Positions 1-7,635 of a stretch of DNA of 64,000 bases are shown here, piece after piece. Made by a program: the position numbers and the translations under genes. The stretch is taken from assembly GCA_003153375.1 (NCBI GenBank), contig PLYM01000103.1, positions 50,736-114,735 of the forward strand, written 5' to 3'. The notes under the pieces were generated by a model. That model made no database searches. It was not told the DNA's origin and saw nothing but the letters and a program-made list of their open reading frames with translations. This DNA comes from Planctomycetaceae bacterium (GTDB taxonomy: Bacteria; Planctomycetota; Planctomycetia; Pirellulales; PALSA-1355). The number at the start of each line of letters is the position of its first letter. Position 1 is the stretch's first letter.

Positions 1-446
1 ATCAGGGTCGAGGCGGCCGTGGGAAACAACTTGAGCGACGCGGTCGGGAACTGTGTCTTCAACAGCCGGTCCAACTCGCGCACGTCGCCCGAGATGATCA
101 CGTCGATCGTGTGGACCGTGTTCTTCGAGTCCCACAGGTTGACCGAGGTGATGCCCGGCTTCTTGGCGTGGATCTGGACCTGATTCTCCGACAGGACAGT
201 GAAGTCGAGCAGGTCGGGATTGCCCACCTGGGCCTTGGGAATCGGCCCGTCCATGCTCAAGATGCGGCTGGTGTTGACCATCAGATCGATCGTGGTATTC
301 ACGGCGTCGATCTTCTGCACGACCTGGTCACCGGGGCCGGCGGGGCCTTTGCCATCGTCGGCGCGGGCCGCGAGGCGTGGCGAACTTGCCAGAATCAAGG
401 CGGCCAGGCAAAGGCCAACACACTGCCTGCGTCGGGTGAGGACCAT
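1..446 (-). CDS. cpaC: Tad/Flp pilus secretin, CpaC/RcpA-like (N-terminal part, runs off left edge)
   Basis: This is the outer-membrane secretin of a Tad/type II secretion-like system; only about 148 N-terminal residues are in the window. It opens with a signal peptide (basic MVLTRRRQ, hydrophobic core, likely cleavage after RLAARA). The pilus/secretin N-terminal domain follows, with a stretch reading PKAQVGNPDLLDFTVLSENQ and then ITSVNLWDSKN, typical of CpaC N-terminal domains. The chosen ATG at 446 has AGGGA about 8 nt upstream; an in-frame ATG at 455 is possible. It lies 134 nt downstream of cpaB on the same strand, the usual cpaB-cpaC order. It is absent from the ORF track because it has no stop inside the window. 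The secretin beta domain is outside the window, so the name rests on the N-terminus and neighbours. Confidence 0.82.
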   Translation of the reverse strand, partial: MVLTRRRQCVGLCLAALILASSPRLAARADDGKGPAGPGDQVVQKIDAVNTTIDLMVNTSRILSMDGPIPKAQVGNPDLLDFTVLSENQVQIHAKKPGITSVNLWDSKNTVHTIDVIISGDVRELDRLLKTQFPTASLKLFPTAASTL

Positions 447-580
447 TCTATACATCCCTGTATAAGTCGGAGACACGTGGCGTGAGATCGCTGCGCTAGC
501 CCGTTGGCATCCTTGCCTCGAGGTTAACGGTGGAGATTGGCAGGTAGGTGGCGGCCGCGGTCGGCCGCGTGTCAGGTGGT

Positions 581-1702
581 TTAGTTTCCGTTCGCGGGGG
601 GCTCGGTGGGGGCACTGGGTGGAATCTCCGCGCCAGGAGGCGTGGGGGTATCGATCCGCGGCGGAGTCAACGGTGGTTCAGCGGGGATGACTGACGGCGG
701 CGCGGGAACGCTCGCCGGTTCGTTATCGGGTTGGCTGATCGGGGGCGCGCCGTCGCTGGGGAACTCGACCTGCTTCATGGTCGAGCCCATGATCACGATC
801 ATTTGCCGCGGCGGAGTGCTAGCGGTTCGGTCGGCTGGCAGTGCCGGCGCGACGGGGACCTTTTCCTTCTGCTTGTCGAGCCATTCGGTGACGTCGCTCT
901 TGTCGGCGGTTTTGTCACCGGCCCTTTCGCCCTTGTCTCCCGTCTGTTCCCGGGCACGATCCGAGGGCTGGTCGGGGCCAAAGATGTCGGCCAAGGTGGC
1001 GACGTGCGACGAGACGTACAAATCGTCGTCGGGATTACGAAGGACGAGCCGCAGCGAGCCACCGACTTCCGAGGCCGCATGCAGAATCAACGACTGCTGC
1101 GGCGTCACCAGCAGCGAGATCGTCTTGGCACTGATCGGGTCACCCTGTTCTGACTTGTTGCGGGAGAACTCGGTTTCGGTATGGGTGTCGACGGCAAAGA
1201 CCTTGATGTCTTGCAGCACGATCTTGGCGGCCGTGGCGTTTTGATCGGAGTTCGGCGGCTGACGGAAGAGCAACACGTCCACCCGATCTCCGGGCAGAAT
1301 CAGGTTGCTGCTGCCCGCGGCCGAATCGATTCTCACCTGGCCGACGCGATATCCGGCGGGAATGTCCTTGGCCGCGCCCACCGCGTCGGCGGCGCCTAGC
1401 AGCTTCGAGGAGAGGATCGGTTCGCCGGCATAGAGCTTGAGCCGGGCCCGCTTGCCTTCGACTTCCTCGAGCTTGGTCAACGCGCCCTGGGGCACGATGT
1501 TCTTGGGCCACTCTTCCAACTTGATGTTCTGGGCGGTCAGCTCTTCGTTGGCCGGGATGTCGAGCATCGCCACGAAGACGGGCTGCTTGTCGGTCGGATC
1601 GCCGGTCTTGGTGTGGGCGTCCATGACCTGGCTAATGCCGATCGCGGCAACGAGGCCACAGCCAATGGCCAGGGCCATCAAGATCATCGATTTCGAACGC
1701 AT
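581..1702 (-). CDS. cpaB: Flp pilus assembly protein CpaB
   Basis: A 373-residue inner-membrane/periplasmic pilus assembly factor. One N-terminal membrane segment (SMILMALAIGCGLVAAIGIS) is followed by an SAF-type domain (VFVAMLDIPANEELTAQNIK) and an RcpC/CpaB core that includes GYRVGQVRIDSAAGSSNLILPGDRVDVLL. The C-terminal 100 or so residues are Pro/Thr/Glu-rich and low in complexity (PPSVIPAEPPLTPPRIDTP), longer than the family core and probably disordered. The ORF track starts at a GTG at 1705, but GGGAG lies 6 nt before the ATG at 1702, so I use that start. It sits between cpaA and the secretin gene on the same strand. CpaB is thought to support or gate the secretin in Tad systems. Confidence 0.92.
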   Translation of the reverse strand: MRSKSMILMALAIGCGLVAAIGISQVMDAHTKTGDPTDKQPVFVAMLDIPANEELTAQNIKLEEWPKNIVPQGALTKLEEVEGKRARLKLYAGEPILSSKLLGAADAVGAAKDIPAGYRVGQVRIDSAAGSSNLILPGDRVDVLLFRQPPNSDQNATAAKIVLQDIKVFAVDTHTETEFSRNKSEQGDPISAKTISLLVTPQQSLILHAASEVGGSLRLVLRNPDDDLYVSSHVATLADIFGPDQPSDRAREQTGDKGERAGDKTADKSDVTEWLDKQKEKVPVAPALPADRTASTPPRQMIVIMGSTMKQVEFPSDGAPPISQPDNEPASVPAPPSVIPAEPPLTPPRIDTPTPPGAEIPPSAPTEPPANGN

Positions 1703-2129
1703 CACGTTCTCCCGGAAGTAGGGCCTGTCACACCGGACTGTTGATCGACCGAGCGCCGTTGGTGTCCGCGCATGACAAAGGCAACTGCTTTCGTCGTGTT
1801 ATGAAGGAACATTGGCGTGCGCAGGCAGCAAACTTGATAAAAAAGGAATTCAAGCCACCCGCTACACACCTGGCGGCGCCGCGCGAGCGAAAACGGCGCA
1901 AACAGCGACTCGGACTTGCGCCCCAGGGCAATTGCCGATCGGCTTGTCGTCGCAATGGTTTCCGATCACGGCCCGCGACCGAAAACGCGCGGCCGACTCG
2001 CCATGGTGGCGGTCGGCCCGACGTGTCAACGTGATCGGAACAGCCCCTCCAGGCGGCAAATCCTGCCGTATTCAGCGGCCGTTGTCGACTCCGGAGGAAG
2101 GGCCCTCGTGTGGCCCGCGGCCGGTGCGA
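1703..2129. other. Intergenic, cpaA to cpaB
   Basis: This 427-bp stretch separates cpaA from cpaB on the same strand. The ORFs listed here are short, discordant and unlike any family I recognise. The part near 1830-1860 is A/T-rich for this genome (GATAAAAAAGGAATTC), which would suit a cpaB promoter on the minus strand, but I cannot place a convincing -35/-10 pair. Confidence 0.5.
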
Positions 2130-2696
2130 TTACAGCAGCATTCCGGTGTACGCAAAATAGGCGATTGTGCCGATCGCGATGGGAATTCCATAGGGCAGCA
2201 AGAGCATCGTGCTCTTGCGGTCTGCCGCGATCACCGACAATTGCTCGGGGTCGCGGATCGTGATCATCTCGTTCCAGATCGTCCAGAACTGGCTGTAGTG
2301 CTTGTGCCACGAACGGCGATAGAGCACCATCAGGATGGCAATGACGCCGCCGATCAGGACCGATACGCAGTAGGCATAGAGCGTGACCGTGCCGCCGACC
2401 CAAGCGCCCACGCCGGCCAGCAACTTCACGTCGCCGGCGCCCATGCCGCCGATCGCGTACGCCGGCAACAGCAAGGCCAGTCCGACCAGCGTGCCGACCA
2501 GGCTCCAGCCGAGGCCGGCCCAGCCAAACGACATGGCGCTGACGGCCCAGCCGCTGAGAATCATGGGAAACGTGATCCAATTGGGCACTTTGAGTTTGTA
2601 TCCGTCGATGACCGCGGCCACGACCAACGTGATCGTGACCAGCCAAAACGGCCAATTCTGGTTAGCTGATGCGCCGAGCAAGGAGGAGTCGATCAT
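2130..2696 (-). CDS. cpaA: Prepilin peptidase, CpaA/TadV type (A24 family)
   Basis: An aspartic membrane protease that removes the leader from Flp prepilin. The 188 residues match the short A24 form without the N-terminal methylase domain. Both active-site signatures are visible: the first Asp in AVIDGYKLKVPNW and the second in GGMGAGDVKLL (GxGD motif). About six hydrophobic segments can be read, starting with WLVTITLVVAAVI. ATG at 2696 has AAGGA about 8 nt upstream. It follows a small membrane-peptide gene by 51 nt and lies downstream of flp, its expected substrate. The C-terminal cytoplasmic tail (RRSWHKHYSQFWTIWNEM) before the last segment is somewhat extended. Confidence 0.93.
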   Translation of the reverse strand: MIDSSLLGASANQNWPFWLVTITLVVAAVIDGYKLKVPNWITFPMILSGWAVSAMSFGWAGLGWSLVGTLVGLALLLPAYAIGGMGAGDVKLLAGVGAWVGGTVTLYAYCVSVLIGGVIAILMVLYRRSWHKHYSQFWTIWNEMITIRDPEQLSVIAADRKSTMLLLPYGIPIAIGTIAYFAYTGMLL

Positions 2697-2747
2697 CCCA
2701 CGATCCTTTTCGTCGTTAAGAAGCCTATGTACCGTTGGGTAATGTCA

Positions 2748-2852
2748 TTACCGAGACAACATCACGCTGAAGGCGACGGTCAGGGTCGTGACGAAGTAGC
2801 AAATGAGCTGGACGGATTCGACCATCCATTCGTTGGGCAGAACCGGAACCAT
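2748..2852 (-). CDS. Small membrane peptide (34 aa) in the Tad locus
   Basis: A 34-residue ORF starting MVPVLPNEWM, followed by one hydrophobic segment (VQLICYFVTTLTVAFSVML). The longer 65-aa ORF on the track covers it, but the internal ATG at 2852 is preceded by GGGAG at an 8-nt spacing, which favours the short form. It lies between flp and cpaA on the same strand, 51 nt before cpaA. I do not recognise a family. Its position suggests a small inner-membrane component or leader peptide of the pilus locus, but this is inference and it may be non-coding. Confidence 0.45.
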   Translation of the reverse strand: MVPVLPNEWMVESVQLICYFVTTLTVAFSVMLSR

Positions 2853-3090
2853 ATCACACACTCCCGCAAGATCGCTTGCGTCGAACAGGCATTTCGGGGC
2901 AGGGAAGTCGCCTAACCGAGCCGGTTGAAGGCCGTGGCATCTCACTGCGCACCGCGATTGGTAACGTCGTTAATCCGCGCAGGTCGATCGAACGACCCAC
3001 CAGAAAACCCTACCTTGCCGTTTAGGCAGGTGTGGAAGAATGCCCAAAAAAATCGGGCAAGCCGGGCGGCTGCTGGGCAGGCCTTTCCAG

Positions 3091-3131
3091 AAAAAGCGAA
3101 CCCCTCGGTATGCCAGGCACACCGAGGGGTT
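3091..3131 (-). terminator. Rho-independent terminator downstream of flp
   Basis: A perfect 11-bp inverted repeat, AACCCCTCGGT (3099-3109) and ACCGAGGGGTT (3121-3131), with an 11-nt loop. On the minus strand the stem is followed by CGCTTTTT. It lies about 54 nt after the flp stop, so flp is probably expressed largely as its own transcript, separate from cpaA and downstream genes. Confidence 0.85.
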
Positions 3132-3184
3132 GGGCTTATTTCTCAACAAGCCAGCCGACGAATCGGCCGAGCCTGCGTTTTTGC

Positions 3185-3361
3185 TTAGGTACCAATCGAG
3201 TTGGCAACGTTCGTGAACTGCGTGCTGGCCTTCGAGCCAATCGAGCTAATGGCCGTCAAGCAGACGATGATAATCAGGGCCAACATGACCGCGTATTCGA
3301 CCGCGGTGGGGCCATCTTCCGAAGTGAGGAAACGTTGCAGCTTCTTGGTAAGGTATTTCAT
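3185..3361 (-). CDS. flp: Flp/Fap-type major pilin
   Basis: A 58-residue pilin, too short for the ORF track. The sequence starts MKYLTKKLQRFLTSEDG and continues PTAVEYAVMLALIIIV, a textbook Flp leader and cleavage site: Gly at -1, Glu at +5, then Tyr and a hydrophobic helix. Mature pilin would be about 41 residues and end NVANSIGT. GGAGG lies 5 nt upstream of the ATG, a strong ribosome site fitting an abundant structural protein. CpaA (2130-2696) would process it and the CpaB/secretin proteins would export it. A strong terminator follows the gene. Confidence 0.93.
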   Translation of the reverse strand: MKYLTKKLQRFLTSEDGPTAVEYAVMLALIIIVCLTAISSIGSKASTQFTNVANSIGT

Positions 3362-3756
3362 GGTGTCCTCCGAATTCGACCGGCCGTGTCACGCTGACGT
3401 CGGGCGATCGTGAAGTGTAATTGGGGCTTTGTTTTCTGCGGCGTTTGCCCCCGAGGCAAGCGCTCGCCTGCTATGCAGTCTCCAAAGCCCCGAAATCAAA
3501 ACCATCGCCTCTTAACCGCGAGAGGTCGCCGGCCGCGAGGGCCGGACGCGCCTGACTCGACGGCTTTTTGAGGCCGCAGGCCATCACGCAAGTCTTTCGA
3601 GCTGGCCGAGCGGTGAAGTGAATGCACCGTGGTTCGGGCCAGTCGAAAGGTGGCTCACGTGCGATGTCCCGCAGGACATCTCAGAGGCGTTCGCTTTCAC
3701 GTTCACCTCTGTACTGCAAACGTATGTCAGCTTCTCACCAAGTCAAACCGCGAGCT
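3362..3756. other. Intergenic upstream of flp
   Basis: 395 bp with no gene I can support; it must hold the flp promoter on the minus strand, but no clear sigma70 or sigma54 pair stands out. A 7-bp perfect inverted repeat (GATGTCC at 3663-3669, GGACATC at 3674-3680) lies about 80 nt beyond the stop of the upstream glycosyltransferase gene without a T-run. Confidence 0.4.
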
Positions 3757-5409
3757 TTAATAATTCTGGAAAAACTTTTCCGCCGGCCCGACGATGGTCA
3801 ACAACGCTCGGCCGGCGTAGTCGCGAATCGTGGTTTCTCGAGTGATTCGGTCTGCCGATTCCAAGCGGCGCCGCGTTTCACGTTCGCCGTCAGTATCCGC
3901 AAAATCGACAAACCAGGTATTGTCTACCGAGCGGGTCGAAGAATCTCGGGTTTCGGTCTGCCATTGTTCCCAGGTCAGCACCCGTAGATCCCGCTGACCA
4001 AGCGCCAGATACTCGATCGGCCAATAGTTCCACCACTCGTGGCACACGACCGTCGTCGTTTCACCGGGGCGCCGATGCGTGTTGATGAACTCCAGGGCCT
4101 GCTGCTTGGGCTCGACCGCCGCGGCGCGGAACGTCAGGTGCGACGAACCGCCGGTACGTTCGACATAAGCAAAGTAGCCCAGATAGAACGAGAGTGGCAG
4201 CAGCCAGGCGGCGGCACCGATCGCCGCCATGGCAGCGGCGCGGCGCGGTTGGTGGGCTTCGATCCACCAGGCCAGGCCACGTGAGAGGACCAGAGCGCCG
4301 GGAGCAACGAGGCAAATACCATAGCGTTCGTGATGGGCTGCGATGGCCGTCGGTCCCGCGACGACGAAGAAGCCGGCGGCCATGGTGAACCAGGAAAGCA
4401 CCAGCATTTCGTCGCCGGCGGTCGGCCGGCGCGCGAGACGAGCGAGCAAGCCGAGCAAGGCCACGATGGCCACGCAGCCGAACAGCAGGTTACAGGTCGC
4501 GGGCAAGTAGGCGAACCACGATCCATTCGAGTCGGCGGTGCCCACGCCGGCCACGAATTCATAGATCGTCGCGCCGGAAAACAGTCGCAGATAGTTTTCA
4601 GCAAAGGGGCCCAGCTCGCCCCACCCGTATCCATGGCTCACGACGACGCGCACGCCCAGCAGCAATCCAAGTGCGACCGCGGCGCTGCTCATCGCCAGCA
4701 CGGTCCGCGACGAGGTTTTCGCGGTGGCCAACGCGGTTTTCAGAGCTTGAGCAAGTTCCTGCCGCCGTCGGTAGACCGGGGGCACGACCAGCAACGGCGC
4801 CGCGAAGACATTCGTCGGATGGACCCAAATGGCCACGACCAGCGCCAGCACGGCCGCCGTGGGAATCATGCTGGTCACCTGCCGCCGGCGAAAGTGGATG
4901 AGCGCCAGATACATGACCAGCAGCGTGGCCAACATGCTCTGGCTGGCGTCCCAGCCAAATCGACTGTAGGCAATGTCGATCGGCAGTAGCGCCAGCAGCG
5001 ACGTGGAAACCACGGCGGTGCGCCGATCGAACGCGCGCCGACAGAGCCCATAGTTAATCGGCAGCGCCAACAAGCCGCTGATCAAGGCCGACAGCCGCAG
5101 CAAGACGAACGACGGCGGAGCCACGGCGTGCAACGCCACGAGCGGCACAAAGTAAAACCAGTTGAGTGGATTGCCGGTCGGCGTCCACCAGGAGATCCCT
5201 TCGCCGCGCAACCATCGCAGCGCCTGCACTCCCGACCAGGCCTCGTCGCCGTTGACGCCCGGCAAATTGGCCAGGTGGTAGCAGCGAAGAAACACGGCGA
5301 CGCACAGCAACGCCAGGCAATTCAGGCCGATCGCCAGCGAACGACGGCGACGGTGTCGCCGCGACGTGCGAGCTGGAGCAACCGGAGCTGGAGGGGCGAG
5401 GAGTCTCAT
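3757..5409 (-). CDS. GT39-like integral membrane glycosyltransferase (GT-C fold)
   Basis: A polytopic protein of 550 residues resembling ArnT/PMT-type glycosyltransferases, which move a sugar from a polyprenyl-phosphate carrier onto an acceptor on the outer face of the inner membrane. After a basic N-terminus (RTSRRHRRRRSLAIG) come the first TM helix and a loop with the acidic pair expected of GT-C enzymes (LPGVNGDEAWSG). About ten more hydrophobic helices follow, then a soluble C-terminal domain of some 110 residues. The track ORF begins at 5532, but the first 41 residues look non-coding, so I use ATG 5409, although no strong ribosome site is visible. Acceptor and donor are unknown. Divergent from the glycosylation operon at 5670. 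Confidence 0.75.
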   Translation of the reverse strand: MRLLAPPAPVAPARTSRRHRRRRSLAIGLNCLALLCVAVFLRCYHLANLPGVNGDEAWSGVQALRWLRGEGISWWTPTGNPLNWFYFVPLVALHAVAPPSFVLLRLSALISGLLALPINYGLCRRAFDRRTAVVSTSLLALLPIDIAYSRFGWDASQSMLATLLVMYLALIHFRRRQVTSMIPTAAVLALVVAIWVHPTNVFAAPLLVVPPVYRRRQELAQALKTALATAKTSSRTVLAMSSAAVALGLLLGVRVVVSHGYGWGELGPFAENYLRLFSGATIYEFVAGVGTADSNGSWFAYLPATCNLLFGCVAIVALLGLLARLARRPTAGDEMLVLSWFTMAAGFFVVAGPTAIAAHHERYGICLVAPGALVLSRGLAWWIEAHQPRRAAAMAAIGAAAWLLPLSFYLGYFAYVERTGGSSHLTFRAAAVEPKQQALEFINTHRRPGETTTVVCHEWWNYWPIEYLALGQRDLRVLTWEQWQTETRDSSTRSVDNTWFVDFADTDGERETRRRLESADRITRETTIRDYAGRALLTIVGPAEKFFQNY

Positions 5410-5669
5410 GACGTCTTTGTCAGTTAATTGCGGCACGTACCGCTGTTGGCGCGAAGGACCTGGAAAACATAGGCCAGACGCTGATGGGTTGCGCGGCATA
5501 ACCGGGCAATGGCGGCCGACATCCCAGCGCATTTGCCGCTAGTAGATCCGTCACCTTGCGAAATCCCGAGGTATCTTTTTCATACCCCGCAACCGGCGAT
5601 GTCGTCGCCGGTCGCCCCGCACCTGACGGTGCGCCTGCCTGTAACGCTTAGGACGATGGGAACGTTGAT

Positions 5670-6560
5670 ATGGATCTTGTCGACGTACTAGGACGACTCG
5701 CCGCGAAGGACGCTGGCGGCTATCAACCAGGCAGTCCGCGCGCGACCGAGCCGACCGCTCTGGCCGCGTTGGCCTTGCTGGCCCACGGCCGTGAGGCCGA
5801 GGCGCGCCCGTTGCTCGATTGGCTGGCCAGTTTCCAGTCAGGCGACGGCGGCATCGGCATCTGGAACGAGCAGCCGACGCCGGGCTGGCCGACCGGTTGG
5901 GCCATTTTGGCCTGGACCGCCGCCGAACAAAGCGCGATTGCCGACGCCAACGACGCACGGGCGCGTCAGCGAGCCATCGACTACATCCTGAGTATCAAAG
6001 GCTCGCGCATTGAGTGGATCGAGCACTCGGGCCACGACACCACCATTATTGGCTGGCCCTGGGTCGACGGCACGCACTCCTGGCTCGAGCCCACGGCGAT
6101 GAACGTGCTGGCCTTGAAGCACGCGGGCTTGGGCGATCACCCGCGGACGCGCGAGGGGGTACGTCTGCTGCAGGACCGGCTGTTGTCCACCGGTGGCTGC
6201 AACTACGGCAACACGGTCGTGTTTCGGCAACAACTCAAACCGCAACTCGAGCCCACCGGGTTGTGCCTGGTGGCGCTGGCTGGCGAACCTGATGCGTCGG
6301 GCCGAGTTGCGAAATCGATCGACTATCTCCAGCGCGAGCTGACGGCCAGCACCGCCACGATCTCGTTGTGCTATGGCCTGCTGGGCCTCGCCGCCCAGGG
6401 GCATCCGCCGGCGATGGCCGACGCGTGGCTGACTGCGGCTTGCAGGCGAACGCTGACGCGCGACCCCTCGACTTACAAATTGGCGCTCGTGGCCTTGGCG
6501 GCCTTGGGAACCGCCTGTCCCCTGATCCACATGAGTGCCCCGCTGGAGCAGGCGACATGA
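5670..6560 (+). CDS. Prenyltransferase/squalene-oxidase-repeat protein (terpene cyclase-like alpha-toroid)
   Basis: A 296-residue protein of tandem alpha-hairpins. QW-like repeats can be read, such as LLDWLASFQSGDGGIGIW and later LLQDRLLSTGGCNYG, and Ala/Leu-rich helices fill the spaces. This is the fold of squalene-hopene cyclases and protein prenyltransferase beta subunits, but the length is half that of a real cyclase and no DxDD or QDxDGG motif is seen, so catalysis as a cyclase is unlikely. First gene of a plus-strand operon; its stop overlaps the next start as ATGA, indicating coupled translation with the DUF362 gene. Function unknown; it may be a scaffold or binding partner in surface modification. 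Confidence 0.7.
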   Translation: MDLVDVLGRLAAKDAGGYQPGSPRATEPTALAALALLAHGREAEARPLLDWLASFQSGDGGIGIWNEQPTPGWPTGWAILAWTAAEQSAIADANDARARQRAIDYILSIKGSRIEWIEHSGHDTTIIGWPWVDGTHSWLEPTAMNVLALKHAGLGDHPRTREGVRLLQDRLLSTGGCNYGNTVVFRQQLKPQLEPTGLCLVALAGEPDASGRVAKSIDYLQRELTASTATISLCYGLLGLAAQGHPPAMADAWLTAACRRTLTRDPSTYKLALVALAALGTACPLIHMSAPLEQAT

Positions 6561-7594
6561 CGACCAGCCCTTCCACCGAGCGTGCCCAGCAGCAGGGTCA
6601 GCAATTCGATCGCCGCGCGATGCTGGTGGCCTCGGGTGTCGCGGCGGCCGGAATCATCGGACTGCCGCTGTTGCACCGCGCGCTGCAGATGACGGCACCC
6701 GTGTTCGTCGCGCGCCATCAACGCTACGACGGGCCCATTGAACAAACGATTCGCGACGGACTGCTCTCAACGGGATTTGATCCCGCGACCATTCGGGGCA
6801 AGACCGTGTTGCTCAAGCCAAACCTGGTCGAGCCGACGCGCGCTTGTCCGCAGATGACCACCCACCCGGCGGTCGTCGTGGCGGCCGGCGAAGTCTTTCG
6901 ACGCTGGGGCGCCACGGTGCTGGTGGGCGAAGGCCCGGGACACGTGCGCGACACCGAGATGGCGCTCATCGAATCGGGCATGCAGGACGCGCTCGATAGT
7001 TCGGACCTGGAGTTCGACGATTTGAATTACAGCCAGGTCGGCTGGCAGAGCAATGGCGGGCGGAAGAGCAGCTTGAAGGGCTTTTATTTTCCGCGGCAGG
7101 TGATCGAGGCCGATTTGATCGTCTCCATGCCCAAGATGAAGACCCATCATTGGGTTGGCTACACCGGCTCCCTGAAGAATCTGTACGGCGTGATTCCGGG
7201 CTGCAAATACGGCTGGCCTAAGAACGTCCTGCACCACGCTGGAATCCCCGAGACGGTTTTCGACATCAACGCTTCGTTGCCCAAGACCGTCGCCATCGTC
7301 GACGGCATCCTGGCCATGGAGGGCGACGGCCCGATCATGGGCAGCGCCAAGCCGATGGGGCTGCTGGTGGTCGGCACGAACTGCACGGCGGTGGATGCCA
7401 CGTTGGGACGCATCATGGGATTCGAACCGGCGAAGGTGGGCTACCTGCAATTGGCCGCCAACCGGCTGGGGCCGGTCGAAGAGCGTTGCATTGAGCAGCA
7501 CGGCGAGCGATGGCAGAGCGTCGCCAGTCCGTTCAAGATCATCGACTTCCCCCACCTGCAAGAACTGCGCGCCCCGGGCGTGCTCGTCACCTGA
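6557..7594 (+). CDS. DUF362 family protein with twin-arginine-like leader
   Basis: A 345-residue protein. The N-terminus FDRRAMLVASGVAAAGIIGL has an RR pair and hydrophobic stretch typical of Tat leaders. The rest matches DUF362: KTVLLKPNLVEP near the start, VLVGEGPGHVRDTEM in the middle, then VSMPKMKTHHWVGYTGSLKN, and AIVDGILAMEGDGP. The ORF track extends it upstream to 6368 inside the previous gene; the ATG at 6557 overlaps that gene's stop and is preferred. DUF362 proteins sometimes carry 4Fe-4S clusters, but no Cys-rich motif is seen. Role unknown; operon position ties it to the YfhO-like and GT2 proteins. Confidence 0.82.
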   Translation: MTTSPSTERAQQQGQQFDRRAMLVASGVAAAGIIGLPLLHRALQMTAPVFVARHQRYDGPIEQTIRDGLLSTGFDPATIRGKTVLLKPNLVEPTRACPQMTTHPAVVVAAGEVFRRWGATVLVGEGPGHVRDTEMALIESGMQDALDSSDLEFDDLNYSQVGWQSNGGRKSSLKGFYFPRQVIEADLIVSMPKMKTHHWVGYTGSLKNLYGVIPGCKYGWPKNVLHHAGIPETVFDINASLPKTVAIVDGILAMEGDGPIMGSAKPMGLLVVGTNCTAVDATLGRIMGFEPAKVGYLQLAANRLGPVEERCIEQHGERWQSVASPFKIIDFPHLQELRAPGVLVT

Positions 7595-7635
7595 TCCCTC
7601 CAGTCACTTGATCATCATTGTCGACAGGCCAGCCG

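Noticed and set aside
551-568. GCGGCCG/CGGCCGC hairpin between cpaB and the secretin gene
   Set aside because: Only 7 bp, in a GC-rich context, with no T-run; could be chance, so not listed as a terminator.
3663-3680. GATGTCC/GGACATC hairpin downstream of the GT39-like gene
   Set aside because: No T-run and about 80 nt from the stop; noted only in the intergenic entry.
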